DNA of 64,000 bases from Mesorhizobium sp. M4B.F.Ca.ET.058.02.1.1. GTDB taxonomy: Bacteria > Pseudomonadota > Alphaproteobacteria > Rhizobiales > Rhizobiaceae. The notes below the pieces were generated by a model that worked only from the letters and a program-made list of their open reading frames with translations, searched no databases and had not been told where the DNA came from. The position numbers and the translations under genes were made by a program. Positions 1 through 10,107 of the stretch are shown here, in pieces (the stretch's first letter is position 1; each line of letters starts with the position of its first letter). The stretch covers positions 3,844,001 to 3,908,000 of the forward strand of contig NZ_CP034450.1 of assembly GCF_003952505.1 (NCBI RefSeq). Direction: 5' to 3'.

Positions 1-629
1 CGGCGGTGGCCGTGGCCGATGAGATGCCTTGTCGCGCTCTGGCCGCCGGCGATCTCGGAGGGCACTACCGCCGGGAAGGCATAGTCGGCGGTGTAGCAGT
101 TGAGCAGGATGACCGGGATGTCGAGGCTATAGAGGAACTCGGGCGCCGCGATCTCGCGGGTGAAGATGGTCATGTAGATCAGCGCCGAGATGCCGCGCCT
201 GGTCAGCGCCTGGATGGCGCGCGGCTCCATGACGGCGTCGCCCATGGTCTGCGCGACAAGCAGCACGTTGCCGGCATTCCAAGAGGCCTGGCGCGCGCCC
301 TCGATGGCGACCACCGCCTCGGGGCTGGTGGCGAGCTGGTCGACGGCGAAGCCGATGACGCCGTCCAGCCCCTCGAAGGGCGTCACCGGCGGCCGCAGGG
401 CGGAAAACACCGGCGGCGAGTAACCCAGCGACCGCGCCGCTTCGATCACCCGGTCGCGGGTCTGCTGCGAGAGCCGTATGCCGGGCGAATTGTTGAGTAC
501 GAACGACACCGTCGCCTGCGAGCAGCCGGCGGCCCTGGCGATGTCGGTCATGGTGACGCGGCCTTTGGGCCTGGCGGCGCGTCGCCTGGACGCCTCCGGG
601 GGATCGCGCAATTCCGTCGGTTCGCTCAT
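1..629 (-). CDS. LacI-family transcriptional regulator (partial, 3' end outside window)
   Basis: The reverse strand is open from an ATG at 629 to the window edge, giving about 209 residues. After a basic N-terminal tail there is a LacI helix-turn-helix (MTDIARAAGCSQATVSFVLNN, residues about 27-47) followed by a periplasmic-binding-protein-like sensor domain; the C-terminus is missing. It is divergent from the sugar ABC genes that start at 1248, so it is the likely local repressor. Family knowledge: LacI regulators bind palindromes near their own promoter and release them on binding a sugar. The ligand cannot be told from the sequence. Confidence 0.88.
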   Translation of the reverse strand, partial: MSEPTELRDPPEASRRRAARPKGRVTMTDIARAAGCSQATVSFVLNNSPGIRLSQQTRDRVIEAARSLGYSPPVFSALRPPVTPFEGLDGVIGFAVDQLATSPEAVVAIEGARQASWNAGNVLLVAQTMGDAVMEPRAIQALTRRGISALIYMTIFTREIAAPEFLYSLDIPVILLNCYTADYAFPAVVPSEIAGGQSATRHLIGHGHR

Positions 630-1247
630 GGTCGTTTTCCCAACCCCGGCCGGTTGTTAAGCAAAGGCCGGCAGCAACGGCAAGATGGCTTTCGTGGAAG
701 CTCATTTATCGAAATGCAGCTGATTATAACTATTATCACACGCGACGCGTTCCGCGCCAGCCGCGCCGCACGCCGACGAAACGACCGGACAAGGTCAGCA
801 AAGCTGACGATTTTCCTTAGAATTTCCGCGCGATGGCCCGCTTTGCCGCTGGCGCTCTTATTCCTCCCTTGCGCTCTGCTTTGGCTGCCAGATCTCCCGC
901 CCGGGCGGGATCGGCCATCCTCGATAACTAATACTATTTACTAATAGCCGTAAGCGTTCTACTGTCAACTCGTCGTTACCGGACCCGGGCTTCCGGCTGG
1001 TGGCGTAAAGGCGTGCGATGCGGTGCGCCATCGGGCCGGCAAGCCGCCGGAAGAGGGTCGCCGCACACTCACGAAAATGTCAGACAAATCGGACTATTTA
1101 CGAACTGCGAATGAGTGTCTAGTGTCTCGGTCGCGGCTGGATTGGCGCCATTCTCAGGTTGCCGGATCTGGGGCCAAACCCTTGAGGAGAGGGGCGCCCG
1201 CGCCGCAAGCGACACATTCTGTCTGTGTTTCAAAAGGGAGGTTGAAC
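630..1247. promoter_or_regulatory. Divergent promoter region of LacI regulator and sugar ABC operon
   Basis: This 618-base stretch has no convincing gene. It contains an AT-rich imperfect palindrome at 721-738 (TGATTATAACTATTATCA, 14 of 18 positions symmetric) on the regulator side, and a short perfect inverted repeat at 934-947 (CTATT-TACT-AATAG) on the transporter side. Either could be the LacI-type operator. A good ribosome binding site (GGGAGG) sits just before 1248. Promoter elements are not assigned. Confidence 0.5.
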
Positions 1248-2210
1248 ATGAAATCTGTGATCCGAACTGCGTCCATCGCCGCCGCGGCCCTGGCGCTCGG
1301 CCTGTCGGCAAGCGCGATCGCGCGCGCCGACGACAAGCCGACGCTGGCCTTCGTCGTCAACGGCGCATCCGACTTCTGGAAGGCGGCGGAAGCCGGCGTG
1401 AAGAAGGCGCAAGGCGAGCTTCCGGACTACAATCTGGAGCTGAAATATCCGGAGCAGTCGTCCGTCGCCATCCAGCAGCGGCTGATGGACGACCTGGTGA
1501 CCGCCGGCGTCAAGGGCATCATGGTCTCCGCCGTCGACCCCAAGACCTCGACCGACGGGCTGAACAAGATCGCGTCCCAGACGGCACTGTTCACCACCGA
1601 TTCGGACGCCCCGCAGACCAAGCGCGTCGCCTATATCGGCTCGTCCAACGTCGATGCCGGCAAGCAGGCCGCCGAGATCGCCAAGAAGGCGATGCCGGAC
1701 GGCGGCAAGTGCCTGGGCTTCGTCGGCCTGCTCGGCGCCGACAATGCCAAAGAACGCATCGAAGGCATGAAGGACGGGCTCAAGGGCAGCAAGATCGAGC
1801 TGGTCGACGTTCGCGGCGACGACATCGATCAGGCGCGCGCCAAGAAGAATGTCGAGGACGCGCTGGTCGCCAGCCCCGACATCACCTGCATGGTCGGCTT
1901 CTACTCCTACAACACGCCGCGTATCTATGAAGCCCTGCGCGACGCCGGCAAGCTCGGCCAGATCACCGTCGTCGGCTTCGACGACGATCCGATCACGCTG
2001 GGCGGCGTCAAGGAAGGCACCGTTGCCGCCACCGTGGTGCAGCAGCCGTTCGAGTGGGCCTATCAGGGCATGAAGCTGATGGCCGCCTATCTCAAGGGCG
2101 ACAAGTCGGGCATCCCGGAGGGCGGCCTGATCATCGTGCCGACAAAGATCATCGGCAAGGACGATGTCGACGCCTACGCCGCGAACCTCAAGGCGATGGC
2201 CGGCAAGTAG
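1248..2210 (+). CDS. Sugar ABC transporter substrate-binding protein
   Basis: A 320-residue periplasmic sugar-binding protein of the Peripla_BP_4 (ribose/galactose) type. Residues 1-28 form a signal peptide with a hydrophobic Ala/Leu core ending in ARA before DDKP. The start at 1248 is chosen because GGGAGG lies seven bases upstream; the frame is open earlier but has no signal peptide. The mature part has the expected two-lobe pattern (FVVNGASDFWKAAE near the N-terminus, VVGFDDDP near residue 240). It is followed by an ATPase and a permease in the same direction, so it delivers substrate to that importer. The sugar is unknown. Confidence 0.92.
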   Translation: MKSVIRTASIAAAALALGLSASAIARADDKPTLAFVVNGASDFWKAAEAGVKKAQGELPDYNLELKYPEQSSVAIQQRLMDDLVTAGVKGIMVSAVDPKTSTDGLNKIASQTALFTTDSDAPQTKRVAYIGSSNVDAGKQAAEIAKKAMPDGGKCLGFVGLLGADNAKERIEGMKDGLKGSKIELVDVRGDDIDQARAKKNVEDALVASPDITCMVGFYSYNTPRIYEALRDAGKLGQITVVGFDDDPITLGGVKEGTVAATVVQQPFEWAYQGMKLMAAYLKGDKSGIPEGGLIIVPTKIIGKDDVDAYAANLKAMAGK

Positions 2211-2263
2211 GACGACGCACGTTTCGCCGGCTCAGGGATCTGCCTTGAGTCGGCGATCATATT

Positions 2264-2285
2264 GACGGGCCCGCGAAGGCCCGTC
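2264..2285 (+). terminator. Intercistronic hairpin after the binding-protein gene
   Basis: A perfect 7-bp stem GACGGGC / GCCCGTC encloses an 8-base loop between the binding protein and the ATPase. There is no U-tract, so it more likely protects or attenuates the mRNA than ends it. Hairpins in this position are a common way to make binding protein in excess over membrane parts. Confidence 0.45.
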
Positions 2286-2324
2286 AGTCTGAGGCCAAAC
2301 GCCCACCGGCTGCTGTCAGGCGTG

Positions 2325-3869
<1,545 letters not shown>

Positions 3870-3881
3870 TTTTGTTTGCCA

Positions 3882-3911
3882 CAGGGTCCGGCCGCAAAAC
3901 CGTGGACCCTG
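3882..3911 (+). terminator. Intercistronic hairpin between ATPase and permease
   Basis: A perfect 8-bp inverted repeat CAGGGTCC / GGACCCTG with a 14-base loop lies in the 62-base gap before the permease. No U-run follows, so it is more likely an mRNA stability or attenuation element than a full terminator. Confidence 0.4.
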
Positions 3912-3931
3912 CCGTCAAGGGGAGGACAACG

Positions 3932-4927
3932 ATGAGCAAGAAGGATCTCGGCCTGCTGGTCCTTATCTTGGTGGTCGGCGCCGTCGTGACGGCCATCAAT
4001 CCGCGCTTCCTGTTGCCGATCAACCTCGCCAACACCTCCAACCTGATCGGGCTGTTCGGCATCCTTTCGATCGGCCAGGCCTTCGTCATCATCACAGGCG
4101 GCATCGAACTGTCGGTCGGCTCGCTTGTCGCGCTGCTCGGCACGCTGTTCATCGACTTCATCGCCGTGCGCGAGCTGGACTGGCCGCTGGCCTTCGTGCT
4201 GATCATCGCGCTCGGCGCCATCATCGGCCTGGTGCATGGCTGGCTGATCACGCGGCTGAAGCTGCAGCCCTTCGTGGTGACGCTGTGCGGCTTGCTCATC
4301 TACCGCGGCGTGGCGCGCTTCTACACCGCCGACGGCACGGCGGGCTTCGCCTTCGGCCAGAATTTCCCGGACCTCGAATTCCTCACCGCCGGACGCAGCT
4401 GGGGCGTGCCGAACAGCTTCATCGCGCTGATCATCATCGCCATCGTCATGTGGGTGGTGCTGCACCGCTCGGTATTCGGGCGCTATCTCTACGCCATCGG
4501 CAAGAACGAGGAAGCGGCGAAATATTCGGGCATTCGCACGGGCCGCATCGTCATGGCGGCCTACGTCATCTGCGGCGTGCTGACGGCGCTGTCGGCGATC
4601 TACTTCGCCATGTACACGCGCTCGATCTCGCCGGCGAGCCACGGCCAGTTCTACGAGCTCTATGCCATTGCCGCGGCCGTACTCGGCGGCTTCTCGCTGC
4701 GCGGCGGCGAAGGCTCGCTGATCGGCGTCATCCTCGGCACGGTGCTGCTGCAGGAGCTGCAGAACCTCGTCAACCTGCTTGGCATCCCGTCCTCGCTGAA
4801 CTTCGCGGTGATGGGCGGGGTGATCCTGATCGGCGTGCTCGTCGACCAGCAATGGGGCGTGTTCCGGGCGCGGCGGCAGATGATCGACGCCACGCGCAGG
4901 AACGTCGCCGGCGCGCCGGCGGAGTAG
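3932..4927 (+). CDS. Sugar ABC transporter permease
   Basis: A 331-residue polytopic inner-membrane protein of the BPD_transp_2 (RbsC-like) family. About eight to ten hydrophobic segments are visible from residue 7 onward. The family-typical stretches ITGGIELSVGS (residues about 58-68) and LGGFSLRGGEGSLIG (near 253-267) are present. The ATG at 3932 follows GGGGAGGA. It closes the three-gene importer begun at 1248. Its last 268 bases are overlapped antisense by the transposase reading frame that runs out of the IS element. Confidence 0.92.
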   Translation: MSKKDLGLLVLILVVGAVVTAINPRFLLPINLANTSNLIGLFGILSIGQAFVIITGGIELSVGSLVALLGTLFIDFIAVRELDWPLAFVLIIALGAIIGLVHGWLITRLKLQPFVVTLCGLLIYRGVARFYTADGTAGFAFGQNFPDLEFLTAGRSWGVPNSFIALIIIAIVMWVVLHRSVFGRYLYAIGKNEEAAKYSGIRTGRIVMAAYVICGVLTALSAIYFAMYTRSISPASHGQFYELYAIAAAVLGGFSLRGGEGSLIGVILGTVLLQELQNLVNLLGIPSSLNFAVMGGVILIGVLVDQQWGVFRARRQMIDATRRNVAGAPAE

Positions 4928-6369
4928 CTTCCCTCGTTCGAGCTCGGCAGGCAGCGGGCAGTTTCAACTTCGCGGGCTGCCACCCTTTTTCGGACGTTGG
5001 CGCTGCCCCTGGCCTGCCTGCCGGCATCCTCTTCCCGTATAGTGACGGGGAGAGGGGCGCTCTCTTCGATGATTTCGCCAATTTCGAATGTTGCTAGATA
5101 GGCGCCGAGGCTGCGGTCGGTGTCCAGCCGATAGATGGGTAACAGTTTGAACCGGATACATAGGTAACAGTTCTCCCCCTGTTTGTCCGCTGCAGCGCCA
5201 AGCGGATTGGTTAGCGCGGCGCTGCAGCGGACAAGCGTCATACGCCTTGTGTCGATGATGCCGAGCTGGTGTGCATGGAAGGAAAGAGCCCATTGACCAT
5301 CCTCGGTTTGGGCGGCCGCGACAGCTTCACCAACCAGTGCCTGCGAGACATAGACGAAGCCGCCGTTCCACCTGATCTCGCCATTGTGGCGTACATGACG
5401 GACCGCGGCCTCGGCCGGATAATCAGGCTCGGGCGGCATCGTCGGCATGGCGCGCCGGGAGGATCTGTAATGCTGGGCTGGAGTGTCCATGCCTAGCGCC
5501 TCATGGGGACGTTCTTCATTGTAGCTGCGCCGGAAGGCCTCGAAGGCGTGGCCCTGGGCCGCCCTGTCGGCCTCCGGTGCCTCGGCCAGCGGCAACAGGG
5601 TCAGATGAAAGCGCTCGTGGCGCCCGTTCTGCTGGGGTTTGCCGGGCGCGATCCGCTCCAGGGCGATGCCGAGTTTGATGAAGCGCACCGCAAGCGGTGT
5701 CAGCCCGGTGACACCGGCCGACGCGAAGGGCGGGCCATTGTCGCTTCGGAACCGGTCCGGCAGGCCATGCTCCTCAAACAGCCGCTCGAATACCGGCCAG
5801 GCCTCGGCATCCGCCGTCGAGCCGGTCGCTTCGAGCGCCAGCAAGTAGCGGCTCGACGCATCCATCACCGTCAACGGTTCGCAACGCCACCCGTCACGGG
5901 TCCGGAACCAGCCCTTGTGATCGCCGGTCCACACCGCGTTCGGCCCTTGCGGCTCCGGCCAAGGTCCATTGCCGCAGGCCCGCAGCCGGGTCCGCTTGCG
6001 GGCGCTGACAAGCCCATGCCGTGCAAGGATAGCGCCTGCCGTCGAGGCCGACGGCCAGATCAAGTCGGGAGCCGCGCGCTTGAGCCGCGCCACGATCTTC
6101 TTGGGCCCCCACAGCGGATGCGTCTCCTTCGCCGCCACGATCCGCTCGACAAGATCAAGGGCTGTCGCACGGCCATGATTGAGCGGCGCTCGCGGCCGAT
6201 CGTGCAAACCTTCCGGGCCAAACTCCCGGTAGCGACCCAGCCATTTATAGCCGATCTTGCGCGAAATTCCGTAGGCCGCACAAAGCTCGCTCATCGTCTC
6301 TTCGCCAGAAAGGCAATCCACTACAAAACGAAGCCGCTCGTCCATGATGCCAGTCTCTCGCCAAACCAT
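4660..6369 (-). CDS. IS481-type transposase (frame runs past the IS end)
   Basis: The reading frame is 569 residues. The N-terminus (MVWRETGIMDERLRF) and a helix-turn-helix around residues 28-45 (ELCAAYGISRKIGYKW) match the IS481/IS3-like group. The catalytic DDE triad is visible: Asp in VWTGDHKGW, Asp in RSDNGPPF and Glu in NGRHERFH. GGAGGA seven bases before the ATG at 6369 supports that start. No stop occurs before the IS end at 5121, so the frame continues through the REP-like unit into antisense permease sequence. The true transposase is about 400 residues; the tail (roughly the last 150) is host-derived. Confidence 0.85.
   Translation of the reverse strand: MVWRETGIMDERLRFVVDCLSGEETMSELCAAYGISRKIGYKWLGRYREFGPEGLHDRPRAPLNHGRATALDLVERIVAAKETHPLWGPKKIVARLKRAAPDLIWPSASTAGAILARHGLVSARKRTRLRACGNGPWPEPQGPNAVWTGDHKGWFRTRDGWRCEPLTVMDASSRYLLALEATGSTADAEAWPVFERLFEEHGLPDRFRSDNGPPFASAGVTGLTPLAVRFIKLGIALERIAPGKPQQNGRHERFHLTLLPLAEAPEADRAAQGHAFEAFRRSYNEERPHEALGMDTPAQHYRSSRRAMPTMPPEPDYPAEAAVRHVRHNGEIRWNGGFVYVSQALVGEAVAAAQTEDGQWALSFHAHQLGIIDTRRMTLVRCSAALTNPLGAAADKQGENCYLCIRFKLLPIYRLDTDRSLGAYLATFEIGEIIEESAPLPVTIREEDAGRQARGSANVRKRVAAREVETARCLPSSNEGSYSAGAPATFLRVASIICRRARNTPHCWSTSTPIRITPPITAKFSEDGMPSRLTRFCSSCSSTVPRMTPISEPSPPRSEKPPSTAAAMA
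4994..5092 (-). repeat. REP-like palindromic unit (family D), left of the IS
   Basis: Reverse-oriented copy of a unit whose core, read on the minus strand, is CCCCGTCACTATACGGG, followed by GATGCCGGCAGGCAG and a GGGGCAGCGCC tail. The same unit recurs at 6451-6518, 20751-20838 and 20899-20962. Such extragenic palindromes are frequent in rhizobial genomes; the function is unknown. Confidence 0.75.
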
Positions 6370-6448
6370 CGCCGGGTCCTCCGGCGAGGGAGAAAACTGT
6401 CACCTATGCAATCGGTCCATTCTGTTACCTATCTATCGGGTTCGGACA
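5121..6448 (-). mobile_element. IS481-family insertion sequence, about 1.33 kb
   Basis: Imperfect terminal inverted repeats bound the element: the left end reads TGTCCAGCCGATAGATGGG and the right end, on the other strand, TGTCCGAACCCGATAGATAGG. Both continue with GTAACAG and then, about 20 bases on, CATAGGT(A/G)ACAGTT. The single gene inside is the transposase on the minus strand. I see no clear target duplication. The element lies between permease and phnN and between two REP-like units in opposite orientation. Confidence 0.82.
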
Positions 6449-6450
6449 CC

Positions 6451-6518
6451 GCCACCTTCTCCCCGTCACTATACGGGGAGAAATGCCCGGCAGGGCAATG
6501 AAGGGCGGCGCCGACATC
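6451..6518 (+). repeat. REP-like palindromic unit (family D), right of the IS
   Basis: Forward copy with core CTCCCCGTCACTATACGGGG and tail ATGCCCGGCAGGGCAATGA followed by GGGCGGCGCC. Together with the reverse copy at 4994-5092 it brackets the IS, suggesting insertion between an inverted pair. Confidence 0.75.
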
Positions 6519-6575
6519 AACAAGTCTCGGCTCAACCTCCCACATGCAAGCCGGCATCACCTGAATCAATTCACC

Positions 6576-7205
6576 TCAGATCATGCTGGACAGATCCGAA
6601 AACGCCATCGCCTTGCGCAGCACCTCGGCGAAGCGCTCGCCGGCGATGTCCTTGGCGCCGCTGTTGTCGATCGAGGTGACGTCCGGTCCGGAGAGCGCGA
6701 TGCTGGCGCTGCGCGCCAGGCGCGCCAGCACCTCGCCGCGCGATTCACGGCCGCGCGCCGCCAGCCGCTCGGCGAGGATTTCCGGCGCCGCGGTGATCTC
6801 GACCACCGCCAGATTGGCGTAACGCTCGCGCAGCGCCGGAATAACAGACCGCGAGACGTTGGCGACCGCGACATGGCCGTTGGCGACCGCCCAGTCGACA
6901 TCGGCGGGCAGGCCGTAGCGCAGGCCGTGGGCATCCCAACACAGGGCGAAAGCGCCGTCGGCTTCAGCCTCGGCGAAGGCGGCGTCGGCCAGCGTGTCGT
7001 GGTCCTCGCTCGCCGCATCGCTCGGACGGGTGATGACACGGCGCACGAATTCCAGCCGGGTCTCTTCGGCGAAGCGGGCCTTCGCATAGCCTATCACCGT
7101 GTCCTTGCCGGCGCCGCTCGGACCGACCACGGCGACGAAGACGCCGTTGCGGATCGGGAACCTCTCGGCCGACAGTTCGCGTTCGAGCAAGGCCGAGACC
7201 ATCAT
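6576..7205 (-). CDS. phnN: Ribose 1,5-bisphosphokinase PhnN
   Basis: A 209-residue kinase of the guanylate-kinase-like fold with P-loop GPSGAGKDT at residues about 28-36, the usual PhnN length. Family role: phosphorylates ribose 1,5-bisphosphate to PRPP at the end of phosphonate breakdown by C-P lyase. Its ATG overlaps the phnM stop in an ATGA junction, so the two are translationally coupled. The C-P lyase core genes are not in the window. Confidence 0.9.
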   Translation of the reverse strand: MMVSALLERELSAERFPIRNGVFVAVVGPSGAGKDTVIGYAKARFAEETRLEFVRRVITRPSDAASEDHDTLADAAFAEAEADGAFALCWDAHGLRYGLPADVDWAVANGHVAVANVSRSVIPALRERYANLAVVEITAAPEILAERLAARGRESRGEVLARLARSASIALSGPDVTSIDNSGAKDIAGERFAEVLRKAMAFSDLSSMI

Positions 7206-8341
7206 GCTACCCGGCGCCCCTGCCGCCAGACGGTGCGCACGACCGGCACATGATCGTCGACGCGCACGCGCACCAGATCGGCGCGCCGGCCCGGCTCGAT
7301 GACGCCGCGATCGTCGAGCCCGACCGCCTCCGCCGGGTTCCTCGAGACCATGGCAACCGCCTGCGGCAGCGAGATTCCCTCGACCACGTCGCCGAGGAAG
7401 AAGGCCGACTGGATCAGGCTGAAGGGGATGTAGTCGGACGACAATATGTCGAGCAGGCCATCGCCGGCCAGCGTACGGGCCGAGACGTTGCCGGAATGCG
7501 AGGCGCCGCGCATGACGTTGGGCGCCCCCATCAGCACGCCGAGGCCGGCCGCCTTCGAGGCCCGGGCCGCCTCCTCCGTAGTCGGGAACTCGGCGACGCG
7601 CACGCCTTGCTCGATCGCTTCCTCGACGTGGCCGGCGGTGGCGTCGTCATGGCTGGCGAGCACGATGCCGCGCTCGTGGCAGGCGGCGGAGAGGAAGACG
7701 CGGTTCGGACCGGAATTCATGGCCGATTCCGCCATGCGCTTTTCGCAGAACTTCCGGAAGTCGCGATCGGAGAGCTTCAGCTTGCGCTGGTAGTAATAGG
7801 CATAGGTTTCGAGATTGACGAACTGGCGCTGTCCTGGCGCATGGTCCATCAGCGACGCCAGCTTCACCCGCTCGTCGGTCTCGAAATTGGCGAAGGCCTT
7901 CAGGCAGTCCGGCGCCGACACCTCGCAGCGCAGATGGATGAAGTGGTCGGCCCTGAGCCGCTCCTGCTCGACGCTGTCCTCGATGGCGTCGGCAAGCTTG
8001 CGAATGTCGGCGGATGTGACGTCGGCGTCCTCGTCCATGCCGACACGCAAGGCATCGAGCACGGTGGTGATGCCGGCGGTCGCCACTTGCGCGTCATGAG
8101 CAAGCACGGCGGCGATCGGATTCCAGCGCACCTTCGGGCGCGGCGCGTAATGGCCTTCGAGGTGGTCGGTGTGCAGCTCGACCAGGCCGGGAATGATGTA
8201 GTCGCCGCCCATGTCCTCGCCGGCGCGGGCAGCACCCGGATCGATGGCGGCGATCAGGCCGTCGCGCAGCACCAGCGAGCCCTCGACGATCTCGTCGGCA
8301 AGCACGATGCGGGCATTGGTGAGAACGGTCTCGGCGGTCAT
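7202..8341 (-). CDS. phnM: Alpha-D-ribose 1-methylphosphonate 5-triphosphate diphosphatase PhnM
   Basis: A 379-residue amidohydrolase-fold protein, the usual PhnM length. The metal-binding HTDHLEGH motif is at residues about 63-70 and a second His cluster reads ASHDDATAGH. Family role: removes pyrophosphate from the ribosyl-triphosphate alkylphosphonate intermediate. The ATG at 8341 (MTAETVL) is the family-typical start; the frame is open further upstream only as antisense/shadow over the preceding gene. Stop overlaps phnN by four bases. Confidence 0.92.
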   Translation of the reverse strand: MTAETVLTNARIVLADEIVEGSLVLRDGLIAAIDPGAARAGEDMGGDYIIPGLVELHTDHLEGHYAPRPKVRWNPIAAVLAHDAQVATAGITTVLDALRVGMDEDADVTSADIRKLADAIEDSVEQERLRADHFIHLRCEVSAPDCLKAFANFETDERVKLASLMDHAPGQRQFVNLETYAYYYQRKLKLSDRDFRKFCEKRMAESAMNSGPNRVFLSAACHERGIVLASHDDATAGHVEEAIEQGVRVAEFPTTEEAARASKAAGLGVLMGAPNVMRGASHSGNVSARTLAGDGLLDILSSDYIPFSLIQSAFFLGDVVEGISLPQAVAMVSRNPAEAVGLDDRGVIEPGRRADLVRVRVDDHVPVVRTVWRQGRRVA

Positions 8342-8391
8342 TTCAGGCAGTCCTTGGTAATCAGGCAGTTTGGTCTCAAGCAGTTTTTGCC

Positions 8392-9099
8392 TCAGGCAGT
8401 TTTCCGGGCCGAGCGGCGTCCCAGCGCGTGGTGGGACAGCACCATGAACGGGGCGCCCGGTTCGGTTTCGACGAACAGCGTCAGCGCATCGACCAACACC
8501 GGCCGCAGCAGCACTTCCGTGAACAGGCTGTCGATTGCTGCGCGCAGACGAGGGCTTTCCTGTGACGCGACGCGGCCGGACAGCGTCATATGAAAGCGGA
8601 AGGTCTCGAAGACGTAAGGGTAGCCCCATTGGCACAGGTTGCGGAACTCGTCCGGCTTCAGCGAATCGGGGCTGCGGCGCTCGATCTCGGCCTCGGTCAG
8701 CGGCGCGCGGAAGCGGTCGAAGGCGAGCACGACATCGCCGGCGAAGCGGTTGAGCGCCGGCACTGGCGCTTCCGGCACCAGCGCGAAGAAGCCGTCGATC
8801 TGGCCGACGACCAGGCGCGGGATGATGACCGGCTGGGTCCCTTCGACAAAGCTGTCGAGCGCGGCGCGCAGAGAAGCCTCAGTCTCGTTCCCGGCCAGCC
8901 GGAATGGCGCCTTCAGCGTGGCATGGAAACCGTAACGGCGCGCCGAAGCGGTGTGGAAGGCAACTTCGGCCGCCGACAGCTCACCCACGGCCTCGACCGG
9001 CCGAGTGGCGGCGCCGAACGGGTCGCGTCCCAGCCAATTGGCGGCGATCCGCGCCAGCGGCTCGTCCTGGCTTGGGGTGAAATAGATGGCGTAGCGCAT
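8392..9099 (-). CDS. DUF1045 / 2H phosphoesterase family protein of phosphonate metabolism
   Basis: A 235-residue protein with the two HxT motifs of the 2H phosphoesterase superfamily: FHATLK (residues about 57-62) and FHMTLS (about 168-173). The DUF1045 family is repeatedly linked to phn genes and has been suggested to replace PhnP in opening the cyclic ribose phosphate product; that role is inference here. AGGA lies six bases before the ATG at 9099. It is the first gene of the phn group, 50 bases upstream of phnM. Confidence 0.85.
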   Translation of the reverse strand: MRYAIYFTPSQDEPLARIAANWLGRDPFGAATRPVEAVGELSAAEVAFHTASARRYGFHATLKAPFRLAGNETEASLRAALDSFVEGTQPVIIPRLVVGQIDGFFALVPEAPVPALNRFAGDVVLAFDRFRAPLTEAEIERRSPDSLKPDEFRNLCQWGYPYVFETFRFHMTLSGRVASQESPRLRAAIDSLFTEVLLRPVLVDALTLFVETEPGAPFMVLSHHALGRRSARKTA

Positions 9100-9280
9100 A
9101 AGAAGTCCTCGTCAGACCCGTTGCCATAGGTGATTTCCATGACGGATTGACGAAGCTTACGATGGTTTTCGATTGCAAATCGGCCAGGTAGGTCCTTAGC
9201 CGACGATTTTTCCGTGCTGGACCAATGGCTTCAACCGACCGCGAACCGGAAGCGATTCCGCTTGGCTGCAAAATGCTCAG

Positions 9281-10093
9281 TCAGGCCTTCATCAGCCATT
9301 CGTGCTCGGGCGCGTTGTGAAACTTCCAGGTGCGCTTCGGCCCGGCCATGACATTGAGATAGTAGAGATCGTAGCCATGGCAGGCGGCGCATGGGTGGTA
9401 GCCCTTCGGCACCAGCACCACATCGCCGTCCTCGATCGCCATCGCCTCGTCCAGCTCGCGCTCGCCATTCCTGCCGGCGTCGGTATAGACGCGCTGGAAG
9501 GCAAAGCCCTGCGGCGGGTTGAGGCGATGGTAGTAGGTTTCCTCGAGATAGGACTCCGCGGGGAGATTGTCCTGGTCATGCTTGTGCGGCGGATAGCTGG
9601 AGGTGTGACCGCCCGGCGTGATGACCTCGACCACCAGCAGCGAGTCGGCCGGCTTGCCTTCGGGCAGGATGTTGGTGACGTAGCGCGTGTTGGTGCCCTT
9701 GCCGCGCACTTCCTGGCCGAGATCCCGCGGAGCGATGACGCGGGCCGGCAGGCCGCCGCCCAGTCCGGGCGCCGAGCAGACGGCGAGTTCCAGCTCGGTG
9801 TCGGCGGTCACCGACCAGTTGGATCCCTCCGGCACATAGACCGACCAGGGCTTGCCCTCGAAGGGCGACATGCGCTCGCCGAGCAGGCCGAGATCCTTGC
9901 CGGCGGCGGACGCCTTGCCCTTGCCGGAGACGAAGACCAGGCAGACCTCGCGGTCGGCCGTTTCACCCGAAGCCGCCTCGCCGGACTTGAGCCGATGAAG
10001 GTCAAAGCCGACATAGGTCCAGCCGGCGCTTTGCGGCGTGACGTGGGCGACGCGGCCGTGGCCCTTGTCGGCCTTGACGAGCAGTTTGGACAT
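9281..10093 (-). CDS. iolB: 5-deoxy-glucuronate isomerase IolB
   Basis: A 270-residue cupin-fold enzyme converting 5-deoxy-D-glucuronate to 5-dehydro-2-deoxy-D-gluconate in inositol catabolism. The metal-site pattern is visible: HTSSYPPHKHD (about 166-176), a Glu in ESYLEETYYH, and a final His in KGYHPCAACHGYD. The start at 10093 is chosen because GGAG lies seven to eight bases upstream; an earlier ATG six codons up overlaps the preceding gene. It is the last gene of the iol operon. Confidence 0.95.
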   Translation of the reverse strand: MSKLLVKADKGHGRVAHVTPQSAGWTYVGFDLHRLKSGEAASGETADREVCLVFVSGKGKASAAGKDLGLLGERMSPFEGKPWSVYVPEGSNWSVTADTELELAVCSAPGLGGGLPARVIAPRDLGQEVRGKGTNTRYVTNILPEGKPADSLLVVEVITPGGHTSSYPPHKHDQDNLPAESYLEETYYHRLNPPQGFAFQRVYTDAGRNGERELDEAMAIEDGDVVLVPKGYHPCAACHGYDLYYLNVMAGPKRTWKFHNAPEHEWLMKA

Positions 10094-10107
10094 TTTTGTC
10101 TCCTCAA

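Noticed and set aside
6..944. A 312-codon plus-strand frame at the left edge
   Set aside because: The opposite strand encodes a clear LacI regulator over 1-629; the plus frame shows no domain.
5106..6463. Target-site duplication around the IS
   Set aside because: Bases flanking 5121 and 6448 do not match in direct orientation over any convincing length.
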